In this document: positions 46,171 through 56,454 of the stretch, piece by piece
Position numbering within the stretch: position 1 is the first letter of the stretch
How the letters are laid out: each line of letters begins with the position of its first letter
Assembly (NCBI RefSeq): GCF_029873635.1
Contig: NC_080422.1
Location: forward strand, 972,001 to 1,036,000
Reading direction: 5' to 3'
Origin: Malania oleifera
Lineage: Eukaryota; Streptophyta; Magnoliopsida; Santalales; Ximeniaceae
Length of the DNA: 64,000 nt
Made by a program: the position numbers and the translations under genes
Notes under the pieces: generated by a model
Seen by the model: only the letters and a program-made list of their open reading frames with translations
The model's database searches: none
Told to the model about the DNA's origin: nothing

Positions 46171-46260
46171 GAGCCGAATTCGTCGACGAGACACGTCACA
46201 TCATCGACGAGTCCTGAAGGAAGTTCATCGACGAACCTTCTCTCTTCGTCGACGAATTTT
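46171..46260 (-). promoter_or_regulatory. palindrome cluster of LTR d (first part)
   Basis: Four copies including exact TTCGTCGACGA. Four more (for example CATCGACGAA, TCGTTGACGA) lie at 47693-47762, separated by the later insertion at 46274-47661. Confidence 0.85.
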
Positions 46261-46273
46261 AGACATCCAAAAC

Positions 46274-47661
46274 TGATGTAGGACGGGAATGGTAGACCTA
46301 TGTGCTACGATTTAACCCTCACACAAGCACATACACTTAAACACTTTAATTTAAGAATTTAATTATCCGAACATAAACACAACAAATCATGCTTTATTTC
46401 ACATGTTCAAGGATTTTGAAAAGGTGTATGACTTGTCCAGAAATTAAGTCCCAATTGGTTTTTTCACAAAGGAATCAAGTTATATGCTGAAAAGTTGTTA
46501 TTTCAAAGATTCAAGAATAAAAGTTCTATGTTAGCAAACTAATATTCATACAATTGATTTTAACTAACAAGTACCAATATTGCAATCTATGGATCAATGG
46601 CCTATTCAAAGATATGATTTTAATCTACTAGTAAGGGTCCACAAGATATAGCAAAAGATTCAAGCACAAGTACTGAAGTTACCAAGGAATTGGTTTGGAT
46701 GACTTGACATTGTTCCACATGTAGTTAGGTCACACCGTAGGTCCTTTGTACAAGCTTTGAATCACAAGATGAACACAATAATGAGTGTAGATGATGATCG
46801 TCATGTGGGTGTATGAAGATGCAGGGCGTGTGGTGTTGATGGGGGCCGTGAGAGTATTAGATGGAGGAGGGGTTGATGAAATCGTTGGATAGTTTTGTGG
46901 TCTCTCACCACTTGATCTTCGGAGAGAACGTTGTAGCCTCACACTACTCAATCACAAGGAGAGGAACAAGCTTTACAAGCTCAAGCAAAGAGATGCTTCT
47001 TCAATATTCAACTTCAACTTCATATCTCTTGTTCTTACAATAAGAAGGTTATTTATAGGCATAGCCTGGGAGACAAAGCTTTAAACACTCAAATACTCTC
47101 AACAACTTTCAACAACAACTCTCAATAACTTTTAACAATAACTTTCAACAACAACTTTCAATAACTATTAACCTAACACAATTAATACTTACTAAAAAAC
47201 AAGGAACTCCAACTCATAAGCACACAAGTCAAGCTTAGTTGTCTTGCATTATTACAATTCAAATTTGAAATTTAAACACATTCCAAAAGGAAGGCCGAAA
47301 TCGTATGGGACCCATTGGAGCTATGTGAGGGCCACATGGGTTTTTGAGTTGGATTTTGCTTCAATACTTCACTTGGGTCTTCAAGCTTGGTCTTCAAGCA
47401 CCTAATAATCATGAAATAACATATCCATGAAAAATATAAATTAACACAATAGCAAAGTCTTCACATAAAAAAAGTCTTCCATCAAAGAAGTAGGAGATCT
47501 TCAATTAATCCCATGTGTTCCTACAAAATAGATATAAACAATAGTGGAGATCGGGAAGTTGTCCACATGTCACCATGTCAGCAAAGGAGTGGAGATCAGG
47601 AGGTCGTCCATGTGTCATCATATCAGTAAAAGGGATACATAAGGCATGTTGATCCCCATCA
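46274..47661 (-). mobile_element. solo LTR of another family inside LTR d, 1388 bp
   Basis: AAAAC flanks it at 46269-46273 and 47662-47666. Ends are TGATG and CATCA. On the minus strand a TATA box (CCTATAAATAACC, about 47048-47060) lies 600 bp from the start at 47661. No coding wording and no internal duplication were seen, so a solo LTR fits best. The superfamily is not known. Confidence 0.78.
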
Positions 47662-48496
47662 AAAACCCCCTCTTGGTATCTTCTAGTCAACGAGACGTGC
47701 CTTCGTCGACAAGACACTCAAGAACCCTCATCGACGAAAGCCCTGTGTTCGTTGACGAGGCGCTAAAAAATTCCTCAGGTTATTACATATACATAGCTAT
47801 ATAAATGGTCCTAAGCTCAGAAAACATAGTTTACATGGTTGGCATTTTAATAATCCACACCAAAACATAAAAATAACATAATTTATTTCCTATAATTTCC
47901 TAAAATATGATTTAATATACAATTTCCCCTTACCTGACTTCTAAACTATGCCTGTAGAATCCCCGAATCGATACCCACGGTGTTCACTTGGACCTTGAAT
48001 CAAAACCCTAATTTAGTCAGATATACCCCAAATACCCCATTATTTCAACAGTTTATCAACTTTTAAACCTCAAATAAGCATTTAAAGCCCCCAAAACTAA
48101 GAAACATAGACCTTACCTTAACTTAGGAGCATTCCCCAAAAAGCCCAGTTTAAGAAACTGATCCGCTAGATGTGTAGAGAATCCTCCCTAAAACACCGTA
48201 GCGGCTTCCGTTCAATGATTTAGGCTGAATCCGAGCCGAATCTGAAGAGAGAAGAGAGAGAAAATGACTTCTTAGAGAGAGAAACGAAGAAAACTTGTTT
48301 TATTCGCATGGAAGCAACCTTGGATCTTTTTATAGATGCTGCTACCACGTGGATTCATCGATGAGACACATAGGTTCGTCGATGAACCATTGAAGAGACT
48401 TCGTCGATGAAATTTAAAGTTTAAAATGTAAGAACCCGAACCGTAGTATATGGATTAAATTGATTACGAGAGGGGTAAAAGGGTAGTTGTGCAGAC

Positions 48497-48690
48497 TTTG
48501 TCGACGAGGCCATCATTCGTCGACGAAGGCTAGTGGCTCCTCGTTGATGAAATTCAGAGGCTCGTCGACGAGGGAATGTCGAGAAGTTTGAAAAAGTTGG
48601 AAATATTCGGCTCGTTGATAAGGACACCTTCTCGTTGACGAAGGTAATGGCGGACCCGTCGACGAGGACGCCAATTCGTCGATGAATCCA
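48497..48690 (+). promoter_or_regulatory. palindrome cluster, C2 5' LTR
   Basis: Eight copies of TCGTCGACGA or CpG-decayed forms, the nearest about 15 bp upstream of the TATA-like box. Spacing between neighbours is often 19 or 24 bp. Confidence 0.9.
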
Positions 48691-48750
48691 CCCAATTCAA
48701 AGGCCTTTAAAAGATATTTTGGGGTTGTTTCTTGGCTAAGATTTGGAAAT

Positions 48751-48791
<41 letters not shown>

Positions 48792-48950
48792 TTCTCTCTC
48801 TAGAATTCGGAGCTCTCTGTCTCTCTCCTCGATTTCTTCACCATTCGTTGCCTGAATCGTAAATCTGACGTTACCATTAAGATCAAGGGAGGATTATCTT
48901 CGAGAATAGTGGTTTGGAATCTCGTTTTGAGCAGTTTCAGGTTTTGGGCT

Positions 48951-48974
48951 AAAATCGAGGTAAGACTCGATTTT
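48951..48974 (+). other. hairpin with splice-donor loop, C2 5' LTR
   Basis: Arms AAAATCGAG and CTCGATTTT enclose GTAAGA at 48960-48965. Confidence 0.8.
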
Positions 48975-49674
48975 CATTTCTAATTCAGAATATGGGTAGT
49001 AGCACGGATTGTAAGCATGTATTGTACTATGGTTTGTAGGTTTTGGAGTCTCAGTTCGTAGTTTTTGGGACCGTAGAGTTTGTAGTTGGAATTCAAGTTA
49101 AGGTAAGGGGATTCAATTTATTTTCGAAATTAGGATCGGTACGCTTGTAGGCAACGATCGTATGTATGTTTTGGTAACTTATTTGGGGAAATCTATTGGG
49201 TAAAATACGGGATTTTTGGGTTACAGTTTTCGGGAACATTTGGAGATTTCGGGTATCACCTCTGCTTTGTTTGGAAAACCGTTTGTTTTGTTTAAACTAT
49301 ATTATTGAGATGACTGTTATCCATATTTGCATAAATTGTATACTTGAAATGGAAAACGATATGATTTGTTGTAAACCAAATAAGTGTGGTATGTATGATT
49401 GTATGTAATTGTTCCAGGTATGTTGTAAAATAGCTATGTGGCATCTTATTACTGTACGCTTATATGTATAGGAGTATGAGCTCCAAAATGATTCCAAGTT
49501 TTGTGAAATCGACTAGTGGCGGCTAATTACCGTACGTCGAAACAGTTATGTGGCGGCTAATTACCGTACGCTGCGCCATGTACTGGTGTGAAAACCATGG
49601 GCGAGAGTGTTTGGCTCTATATCCGAGGGTGTGAAATATCACTACGTATCCCAGTTGGTCACCGAGGGATGTGA

Positions 49675-49865
49675 GCCACACTATATGACAATGTGATCAC
49701 TGTGAAGTTTGGGTTTCATGGAATAGTTGCGTGTTGGCAATGTAATCACTGTGAAACTTTGGATTCATAGAGTAGTTGCATACTTTTGTGAGCTACATCG
49801 TATTAGCAATGTAATCGCTTGAAGCTTCGGGTTTCATAGCATAGTTGCGTATTAGTGTGACGACA
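49675..49865 (+). repeat. direct repeats within the C2 LTR
   Basis: Three imperfect copies of a unit of roughly 50-65 bp containing GGCAATGTAATCACTGTGAA, GGGTTTCATGG and AGTTGCGTATT-like words. The same units recur in the 3' LTR (57170-57335). Confidence 0.85.
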
Positions 49866-50488
49866 CTAACCATATGTTTTGGGTATCGTATGTACTGGAA
49901 TGCATTTGTGAAAATACTGGAACTTTATGGAACTGTATGGAAATGTTTTGGAACTGTATCGTATTGTATAATTTTATGTTTTATGTAAAATAACACTGGT
50001 ATGCCACACACTGATAAAACCTGCTTTCTTCCTTACTGAGAGGTGTCTCACCCCGAATGTACGTACATTGTTTTCAGGTCGATCAGGTAGCCGTACCTAG
50101 CACTCTAACAATTGGAAGTGGGGGTGTTGTAGTAGCTGTTAGTGCCTGATTAGGTACGAGTTTTCGTAACCGGGTTGTCGTGGTGGTTTTGTAGACACCC
50201 GGAGTATGTATGGTATTTATGGGAATGTGAACCCTAGTATTGTTTGGGTATGTGTATCCTAGCTTTGTACAGACTCTGGTATGGTATGTTATATAAATAG
50301 ATGAAACATTTTCCACTACGTTACTAATGAATATGGATGTATATGTGTATGTGTGTAGGGCATCCATGTACCCACGGGGTCGGACCCTCTTGTTGTATTG
50401 TATCATATATGTTTTAATTGATACAGAGACAGGTTAGATTACTATATTCACACCTGGGACCCATTTGCGAGTTCGGGGCGTGACAACT

Positions 50489-50500
50489 TGGTATTAGAGC
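50489..50500 (+). other. C2 primer-binding site (initiator tRNA-Met, one change)
   Basis: TGGTATTAGAGC, three bases after the LTR, differs from the C1 site at one base (C to T). Confidence 0.88.
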
Positions 50501-50811
50501 TAACTAGGTTACTAGGTCTTGTAGACTTGGTTAGGAGTATTGATGTGTACATACCAGAGTATAGAATGTAGGAAATGGGTAGTATTGGTCGAGGGTTGTT
50601 CTGTTGCTAGACTGAGATTTGTCGGTGGTATTCCGTGTTTTTCCTAGGATGACGATTCTAGTAAAGGTAGGGCAAACCATTGATGGATTCGTGTTGGTGT
50701 GACAGGACATGCTTAGACCTGTGAGAGTAATAGTTGACATGATTAGGTCAATGATTGTGTTAACTATGTACGATATAGGAATTCTAATCGATTCCTATTC
50801 ATTTTTCAGAA

Positions 50812-52036
50812 TGGAGCCCAAGGATAATAACTTGGAGAGTGGCTCCGAGGAGATGGCAAGCAATGAGTCTTCTTCTATGTCTCGTGGCTTTACGGGAGGA
50901 CCGATTCGATAGTGGGTGAGGACTGGGTTGAGAAGACCGAGAGGATTTTGGAAGTCCTCTACTACACTGAGAAGCAGAAGGTCTTGTACGCTACCTTCCA
51001 ACTGACTGGGGAGGTAGGGCGTTGGTAGACGACGGTGAGTCTACTTGAGAGGCAGAGAGCTGGTCCATTTGGTATAACGTGAGGCTGCTTTAAAGAGGTA
51101 TTTTGAGAGATACTTTCCGGTCTCCACTCGTGATGTGAAGGCTGATGAGTTCTTAGGCCTAACGCAGGAAACTTTGACGTTGCAGAGGTATGCTGTTAGG
51201 TTTATCGAGCTGTCTCAATTTGTGCTATACTTAGTTTCGAATAAGCACGAGAAGGCTCGGAGGTTCGAGAGGGGTATGAGGAAAGACATCTGCCGTCTTG
51301 TGGGGATACTGCAGATCCGTGAGTTCTCTTTCTTGGTGGATAAAGCCACCATAGTTGAGACCAACCTTCGGGGAGATGAGTTAGTGCAGGTTCAAGGGAA
51401 GAGGCCAGTATCTTCTGGTCCTCAGAGTGGTCCTCGGCAGGGACAGTGGAAGAAGAAAAAGAGCTACAGTGCTGGGTATTGGTAGAACATCGAGCGGCAG
51501 AGTTATTAAGGGGATCCAACCCTTGCACCATGCGCTAGGTGCCATAAAAGGCACAATGGCGAATGTCAGCCGTTCTAGGGAAACTGCTACAACAGTGGCA
51601 AGCTAGGCCACATATCACGGAGTTGCCAAGCACCGAGAAGAGATACGCCTGCATAGAGTCAGAACTGTGGGAGTAATTAGATGCCTCGGGGGAACTACCA
51701 GGAAACCACGACTCCGACAAGGGTATATTCACTGACTCCAGTAGATGCAGAACATGCTGGGAACGTGGTGACAGGTACCATGTTATTGCTTTCGAATAGA
51801 GCTGTTGTTTTATTTGATTCGGGAGCAACCTATTCGTTAATATCTGCTAGTTTTGTGAAGTTGTGTGAGGCTGAAACTTGTGTGATGAATGAGATGTTGT
51901 CTATGACTACGCCGATTGGGAGTGTAATGATCTGTAGTAAGATGTTAGGGAACTGCCCAGTGAACCTTGTAGTATACGACATGTATGGTTTTGATGTCAT
52001 ACGGGGGATGTATTGCTATTCTCCAGTTTTGCAGTG
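50812..52036 (+). pseudogene. C2 gag and protease remnant
   Basis: ATG at 50812 (MEPKDNNLESGSEEM) opens gag, with a deletion of roughly 100 bp after MSRGF. Core wording ERILEVLYYTEKQKVLYATF (in shifted frame, about 50938-50998) and AVRFIELSQFVLYLVSNKHE (about 51190-51250) is clear. The zinc knuckle near 51587-51628 reads CYNSGKLGHISRSC: its second cysteine has become serine. The protease motif FDSGATYSLIS is near 51816-51848. Several stops interrupt it. Confidence 0.9.
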
Positions 52037-52159
52037 ATTGATTGTCGTAGGAAGGTAGTAGTGTTCAGACCTCCTGGGGAGTAAGAGTACGAGTTCATAG
52101 GATCATGTGTGCGTTCGATGCCACAGATTCTATCAGCATTATAGGCGAGGAGGCTACTC

Positions 52160-53590
52160 TTGGACGGATGTCAGGGGTACCTAGCTTGCATGAAGAAACC
52201 GCCGTGGGAGGAGTTAAGGCTCGAGGATATTCGAGTGGTCAACGAGTTTTCAAATGTATTTCTTGATAATTTACTCAGTTTACCTCCGGATCGTGAGGTG
52301 GAGTTTTCGATAGAGTTGTTGCCAGGCAAGGCGCCGATCTCTAAAGCTCCGTACTAGATGGCTCCCGCAGAACTTTGAGAGTTGAAGGAGCAGTTATAGG
52401 AAGTACTGGACCAGGGTTTTATTTGACCAAGTGTTTCGCCCTGGGGAGCTCCAGTTTTGTTTATGAAAAAGAAGGATGGGTCGATGCGTATACGCATTGA
52501 TTACCGTGAGATCAACAAAGTGACGGTGAAGAACCATTACCCTTTGCCTTTTATAGATGATCTCTTTGACCAATTGCAAGGAACGTAGGTCTTTTCAAAA
52601 ATTGACCTACGGTTAGGGTATCATCAGGTGAGGGTTAGGTATGAGGATGTAGCGAAAACTGCTTTTCGAACCGAATATGGCCACTATGAGTTCTTAGTTA
52701 TGCCGTTTGGGTTGACCCATGCGCCGACAGTGTTTATGAATCTGATGAACAGGGTTTTCCATGAGTACCTAGATTAGTTCATAGTGGTGTTCATCGATGA
52801 CATCCTGGTATACTCAAGGAGTTCGGAAGAGCATGAGAATCATTTGAGGTTGGTGTTACAGATTCTACGAGAAAGGAAGCTGTATGCTAAGCTAAAGAAG
52901 TGTGAGTTTTGGTTGAATCAGGTCACGTTCTTAGGCCATGTGGTGTCTAAGGGCGGTATCTTAGTTGATCCTAGCAAGGTTGAAGCTGTAGTCGACTGGG
53001 CGAGACCAAAGAGTGTGCAGGAGGTTCGGAGTTTTCTGGGACTGGAGGGTTACTATCATCGATTAGTAGAGGGTTTCTCTAAACTGTCTGGACCTATGAC
53101 ACGATTGACTAGGAAGGGGGTGAAGTTTGACTAGACTAGTGATTGCGAGCAGTGCTTTCTTGAGTTGAAGCACCGGCTAGTTACTGCTCCAGTATTGACC
53201 ATTCCCTCATGAAATGATGGTTTTGTGATCTATAACGACGCGTCCTTGAAGGGTTTGGGGTGTGTGCTTATGCAACAGGGTAAGGTAGTAGCTTATGCTT
53301 CTCGGCAACTTAAGGAGTATGAGAAGAATTACCCTACACATGACCTAGAGTTAGCTGCTGTTGTTTATGCCTTGAAGATCTAGCGACACTACCTATACAG
53401 TGTTCAGTGTGAGATTTTCACTGACCACAAAAGCCTTAGGTACTTTTTCACGCAGAAGGAGCTAAATATGAGGCAAAGACGGTGGCTAGAGTTGATTAAG
53501 GACTACGAGTGTATGATCAGTTATCACCCAGGGAGGCTAATGTGCTAGCAGACGTGTTGAGTCAAAAGTCAGAGCATGCAGCAGTAACTG
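52160..53590 (+). pseudogene. C2 reverse transcriptase and RNase H remnant
   Basis: Segments: LPPDREVEFSIELLPGKAPI (about 52283-52342), [19 protein letters not shown] (about 52435-52490), [20 protein letters not shown] (about 52499-52558), catalytic FIDDILVYS (about 52790-52815) and RNase [21 protein letters not shown] (about 53233-53292) then [14 protein letters not shown] (about 53423-53465). The reverse transcriptase would copy element RNA. TAG or TGA codons occur at least at 52354, 52375, 52423, 52586, 52774 and 53131. Confidence 0.93.
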
Positions 53591-53849
53591 TAGTTATAGC
53601 TTAGCATCATGTCAGACAGGATCTGGAAAGCCTTGGCGTGGAGTTAGTTTCTAGCTTGGTGATCCAACCGGCCTTATTTGAGCGTATTAAAGCCGTGCAG
53701 GCTAATGATGCAGAGTTAGCTGAGATTGTGGAGAAAGTGTAGCAGGGTTTGGCTACAAATTTTAACATCTCTGATAGGGGTATGTTGAGGTTTGGGACCA
53801 GGCTGTGTGTTCCAAACGACAATGAGATCAAAAGGATGATTCTGTAGAA

Positions 53850-55090
53850 AGTGCATCGTTCTTTGTATACGGTACATCCGGGTAGTACGAAGATGTATTG
53901 GGATTTATGCGAGTCCTTCTAGTGAAGTGGTATGAAGAGGGATATTGCCCAGTTCGTGGAGCAATGTCTGACGTGTCAGCAGCTGAACATTAGAGGCCGG
54001 TGGGGCCGTTGCAGCCTTTGCCTATTCCGGTGTGAAAATGGGAGCACATTTCCATGGACTTTGTTACTAGATTACCGCTAGCACTTCACAGGCAGAATGC
54101 TATTTGGGTAATCGTGGACAGGTTGACGAAATCTGCTCACTTTGTATCGACGAAGGTTAGTTACCCTTTGAGTAGGCTAGCTTACCTGTATATGCATGAG
54201 ATAGTGAGAATGCACGGGGTACCGGTGTCCATTGTTTCAGAATGGGATCCAAGGTTAACTTCTCGATTTTGGAAGAGCTTGCAGGAAGCACTAGGGACGA
54301 AACTTACTTTCAATACATCGTTTCACCCCTAGACTGATGGACAGTCGGAGAGGATGATATAGATATTGGAGGATATGTTATGGGCATGTATATTAGACTT
54401 CGGTGGTAGTTGGATTCAGTTTCTGCCATTGGTGGAGTTTGCCTATAACAATAGCTTCCAGGCTAGTATTGGGATGGCACCGTTTTAGGCTCTGTATGGT
54501 CAGAGGTGTCGATCTCCCTTGTATTGGAACGAGGTCGGTGAACGTCAGGTTTTAGGACCTAAACTCGTGCAGCAAGCATTTGAGAAGGTAGGTTTGATCA
54601 AGGAGAGGATTAGATCGGCTTAGATTCGGCAGAAGAGTTACGCGGATGTTCGCCGCTGTGAGTTGGAATTCAAGGTGGGGGGTAAGGTATTTATTAGAAT
54701 CGCTCTGATGAAGGGAGTGATGAGATTCGAAAGAAAAGGCAAGTTGACCCTGAGGTACATTAGACCATTCGAGGTTATTGAGGGAGTGGGTCTAGTAGCC
54801 TATAGAGTTACACTACCCCCAGCACTCTCGAGGGTCACGATGTGTTTCACGTATCCATGTTGAGAAGGTACGTGTTGGATCCATAGCATGTTATCAGTTA
54901 TGATGAGTTGGAAATTGAAGATACTTTAGCGTATAAGAAAATACCTGTTCAGGTTCTAAACCGTAAAGTTCATAAGCTTCATACCAAAGAAATACCGTTA
55001 GAGAAGGTATTGTGGCAAAACCACGAGGTTGCGGAAGCTTCTTGGGAAATGGAAACGGAAATACGCCGGAAGTATCAGCAATTGTTCTAA
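53850..55090 (+). pseudogene. C2 integrase and chromodomain remnant
   Basis: Zinc region HRSLYTVHPGSTKMYWDL to CLTCQQLN (about 53851-53990). The core begins MDFVTRLPLALHRQNAIWVI at 54054. The second catalytic block reads VSEWDPRLTS where relatives, including C1, have VSDRD, so the acidic residue has changed to Glu. The third block is DGQSERM. The tail has RKGKLTLRYIRPFEVIEGVG and the chromodomain-like VQVLNRKVHKLHTKEIPLEK (about 54941-55000). The natural end is TAA at 55088. Several stops and a frameshift near 54830 inactivate it. Confidence 0.92.
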
Positions 55091-55254
55091 GTAGCTGAGT
55101 GGTATGAGTATGTATGTATGTATGTAATACTCTTCTATCGTATTAGTATTTGGTGGTTAGTCTCTGAGGGAGTCCTGTTGTATTGTAAGCTCCCAAGACC
55201 ACATATGTATGTAACCACGGTATTCCTCCGCCATAAGTGAGGGGATGTATGTAT

Positions 55255-55815
55255 GTATGTATCGTAATGAGGATGCGCATAAATAGCCGCCGTTTTCTCT
55301 AGAGTATGTATGTATGTATCATAGCGGGGCTACATATAAATGGCCACCATTTTTTCTAGAGTATGTATATATGTATCATGACGGGGCTGCGTATAAATGG
55401 CTGCCTTTTCTTTAGAGTATGTATGTATGTATCATGACGGAGCTGCGTATAAATGGCGTCATTTTCTCTAAAGTACGTATGTATGTATCATGACGGGGCT
55501 GCATATAAATGGCTGCCATTTTCTCTAGAGTATGTATGTATGTATCATGACAGGGCTGCGTATAAATGGCCGTCGTTTTCTCTAGAGTATGTATGTATGT
55601 GTCATGACGGGGTTGCGTATAAATGGCCACTATTTTCTCTAGAGTATGTATGTATGTATCATGACGGGGCTGTGTATAAATGGCCACCGTTTTCTCTATA
55701 GTATGTATGTATGTATCATGACGGGGTTGCATATAAATGGCCACCGTCTTCTTTAGAGTATGTATGTATCGTAGAGGGGCTGCGTATAAATGGCCGCCGT
55801 TTCACCTTAGAGTGT
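55255..55815 (+). repeat. tandem array, about ten 50-58 bp units, upstream of the C2 3' LTR
   Basis: Each unit has TATGTATGTATCATGACGGG, then GCTGCGTATAAATGGCC and TTTTCTCTAGAG. Every unit therefore contains TATAAAT. The same GACGGGGTTGCATATAAATGG phrase occurs once in each C1 LTR (about 37162 and 43931), so the unit derives from LTR-type sequence. Open frames in the array are artefacts of its period. Confidence 0.93.
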
Positions 55816-55840
55816 GTATGTATGTAGTAGTATGGATGTG

Positions 55841-55866
55841 TTTGTAAGGAGAGATTGAGGGGAGGT
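55841..55866 (+). other. C2 polypurine tract region
   Basis: AAGGAGAGATTGAGGGGAGG directly precedes the 3' LTR (55867), in the same style as the C1 tract. Confidence 0.8.
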
Positions 55867-55939
55867 TGTAAGAACCCGAACCGTAGTATATGGATTAAAT
55901 TGATTAAGAGAGGGGTAAAAAGGTAATTGTGCAGACTTC

Positions 55940-56130
55940 GTCGATGAGGCCATCATTCGTCGACGAAGGCTAGTGGCTCCTTGTCAATGAAATTCAGAGG
56001 CTCGTCGAAGAGGAAATGCCAAGAGGTTTGAAAAAGTTGGAAATATCCGGCTCATCGACGAGGACACCTTCTCGTCGACGAAGATAATGGCGGACTCGTT
56101 GACAAGGATTCCAATTCGTCGATGAATCCA
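55940..56130 (+). promoter_or_regulatory. palindrome cluster, C2 3' LTR
   Basis: The same eight positions as in the 5' LTR. Several sites decayed in one LTR are intact in the other, for example TCGTTGATAA (48613) against TCATCGACGA (56052), and most of these differences are single CpG transitions. Confidence 0.9.
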
Positions 56131-56203
56131 CCTAAGTCAAAGGCCTTTAAAAGATATTTTGGGGTTGCTTCTTAGCTAAGATTTGGAAATTCTCTCCTCT
56201 CTC

Positions 56204-56267
<64 letters not shown>

Positions 56268-56430
56268 GCACTAGAATTCAAAGTTCTCTCTCTCTCTCTC
56301 TCTCTTCTCGAATTTCTTCACCGTTCGTTGCCTGAATCATAAATCCAAAGTTACCACTAAGATCAGGGGAGGATTCTCTTCGAGAATAGTGGTTCAGAAT
56401 CTCATTTCAAGCAGTTTTGAGTTTTGGGCT

Positions 56431-56454
56431 AAAATCGAGGTAAGGCTCGATTTT
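56431..56454 (+). other. hairpin with splice-donor loop, C2 3' LTR
   Basis: Arms AAAATCGAG and CTCGATTTT enclose GTAAGG at 56440-56445. Confidence 0.8.

Larger units (their letters stand above)
35851..47787 (-). mobile_element. LTR d, solo LTR inside LTR B, itself split twice
   Basis: TATAC flanks it at 35846-35850 and 47788-47792. Its own sequence is 35851-36023, 44492-46273 and 47662-47787, about 2.08 kb. It starts TGTAATAACC at 47787 and ends GGTCGTTACA at 35851. The insertions that split it are C1 and the 1.4-kb solo LTR. It has the group landmarks, a decayed TATA (CTACAAATAG near 46158-46167) and a palindrome cluster now divided between 46171-46260 and 47693-47762. Confidence 0.85.
48427..50485 (+). 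repeat. 5' LTR of C2, 2059 bp
   Basis: TGTAAGAACCCGAACC start and GGGCGTGACA end. Order: palindrome cluster 48497-48690, TATA-like CCTTTAAAAGATA (48700-48713), CT repeat (48751-48803), hairpin donor (48960), direct repeats GGCGGCTAATTACCGTACG (near 49513 and 49552) and GGCAATGTAATC(A/G)C units (49675-49860), then the conserved GTGTCTCACCCC block (50043-50054). Confidence 0.95.

Noticed and set aside
55412..55744. Open frames on both strands with repeated IYTQPRHDTYIHTLEK-like wording
   Set aside because: They come from the tandem array upstream of the C2 3' LTR.
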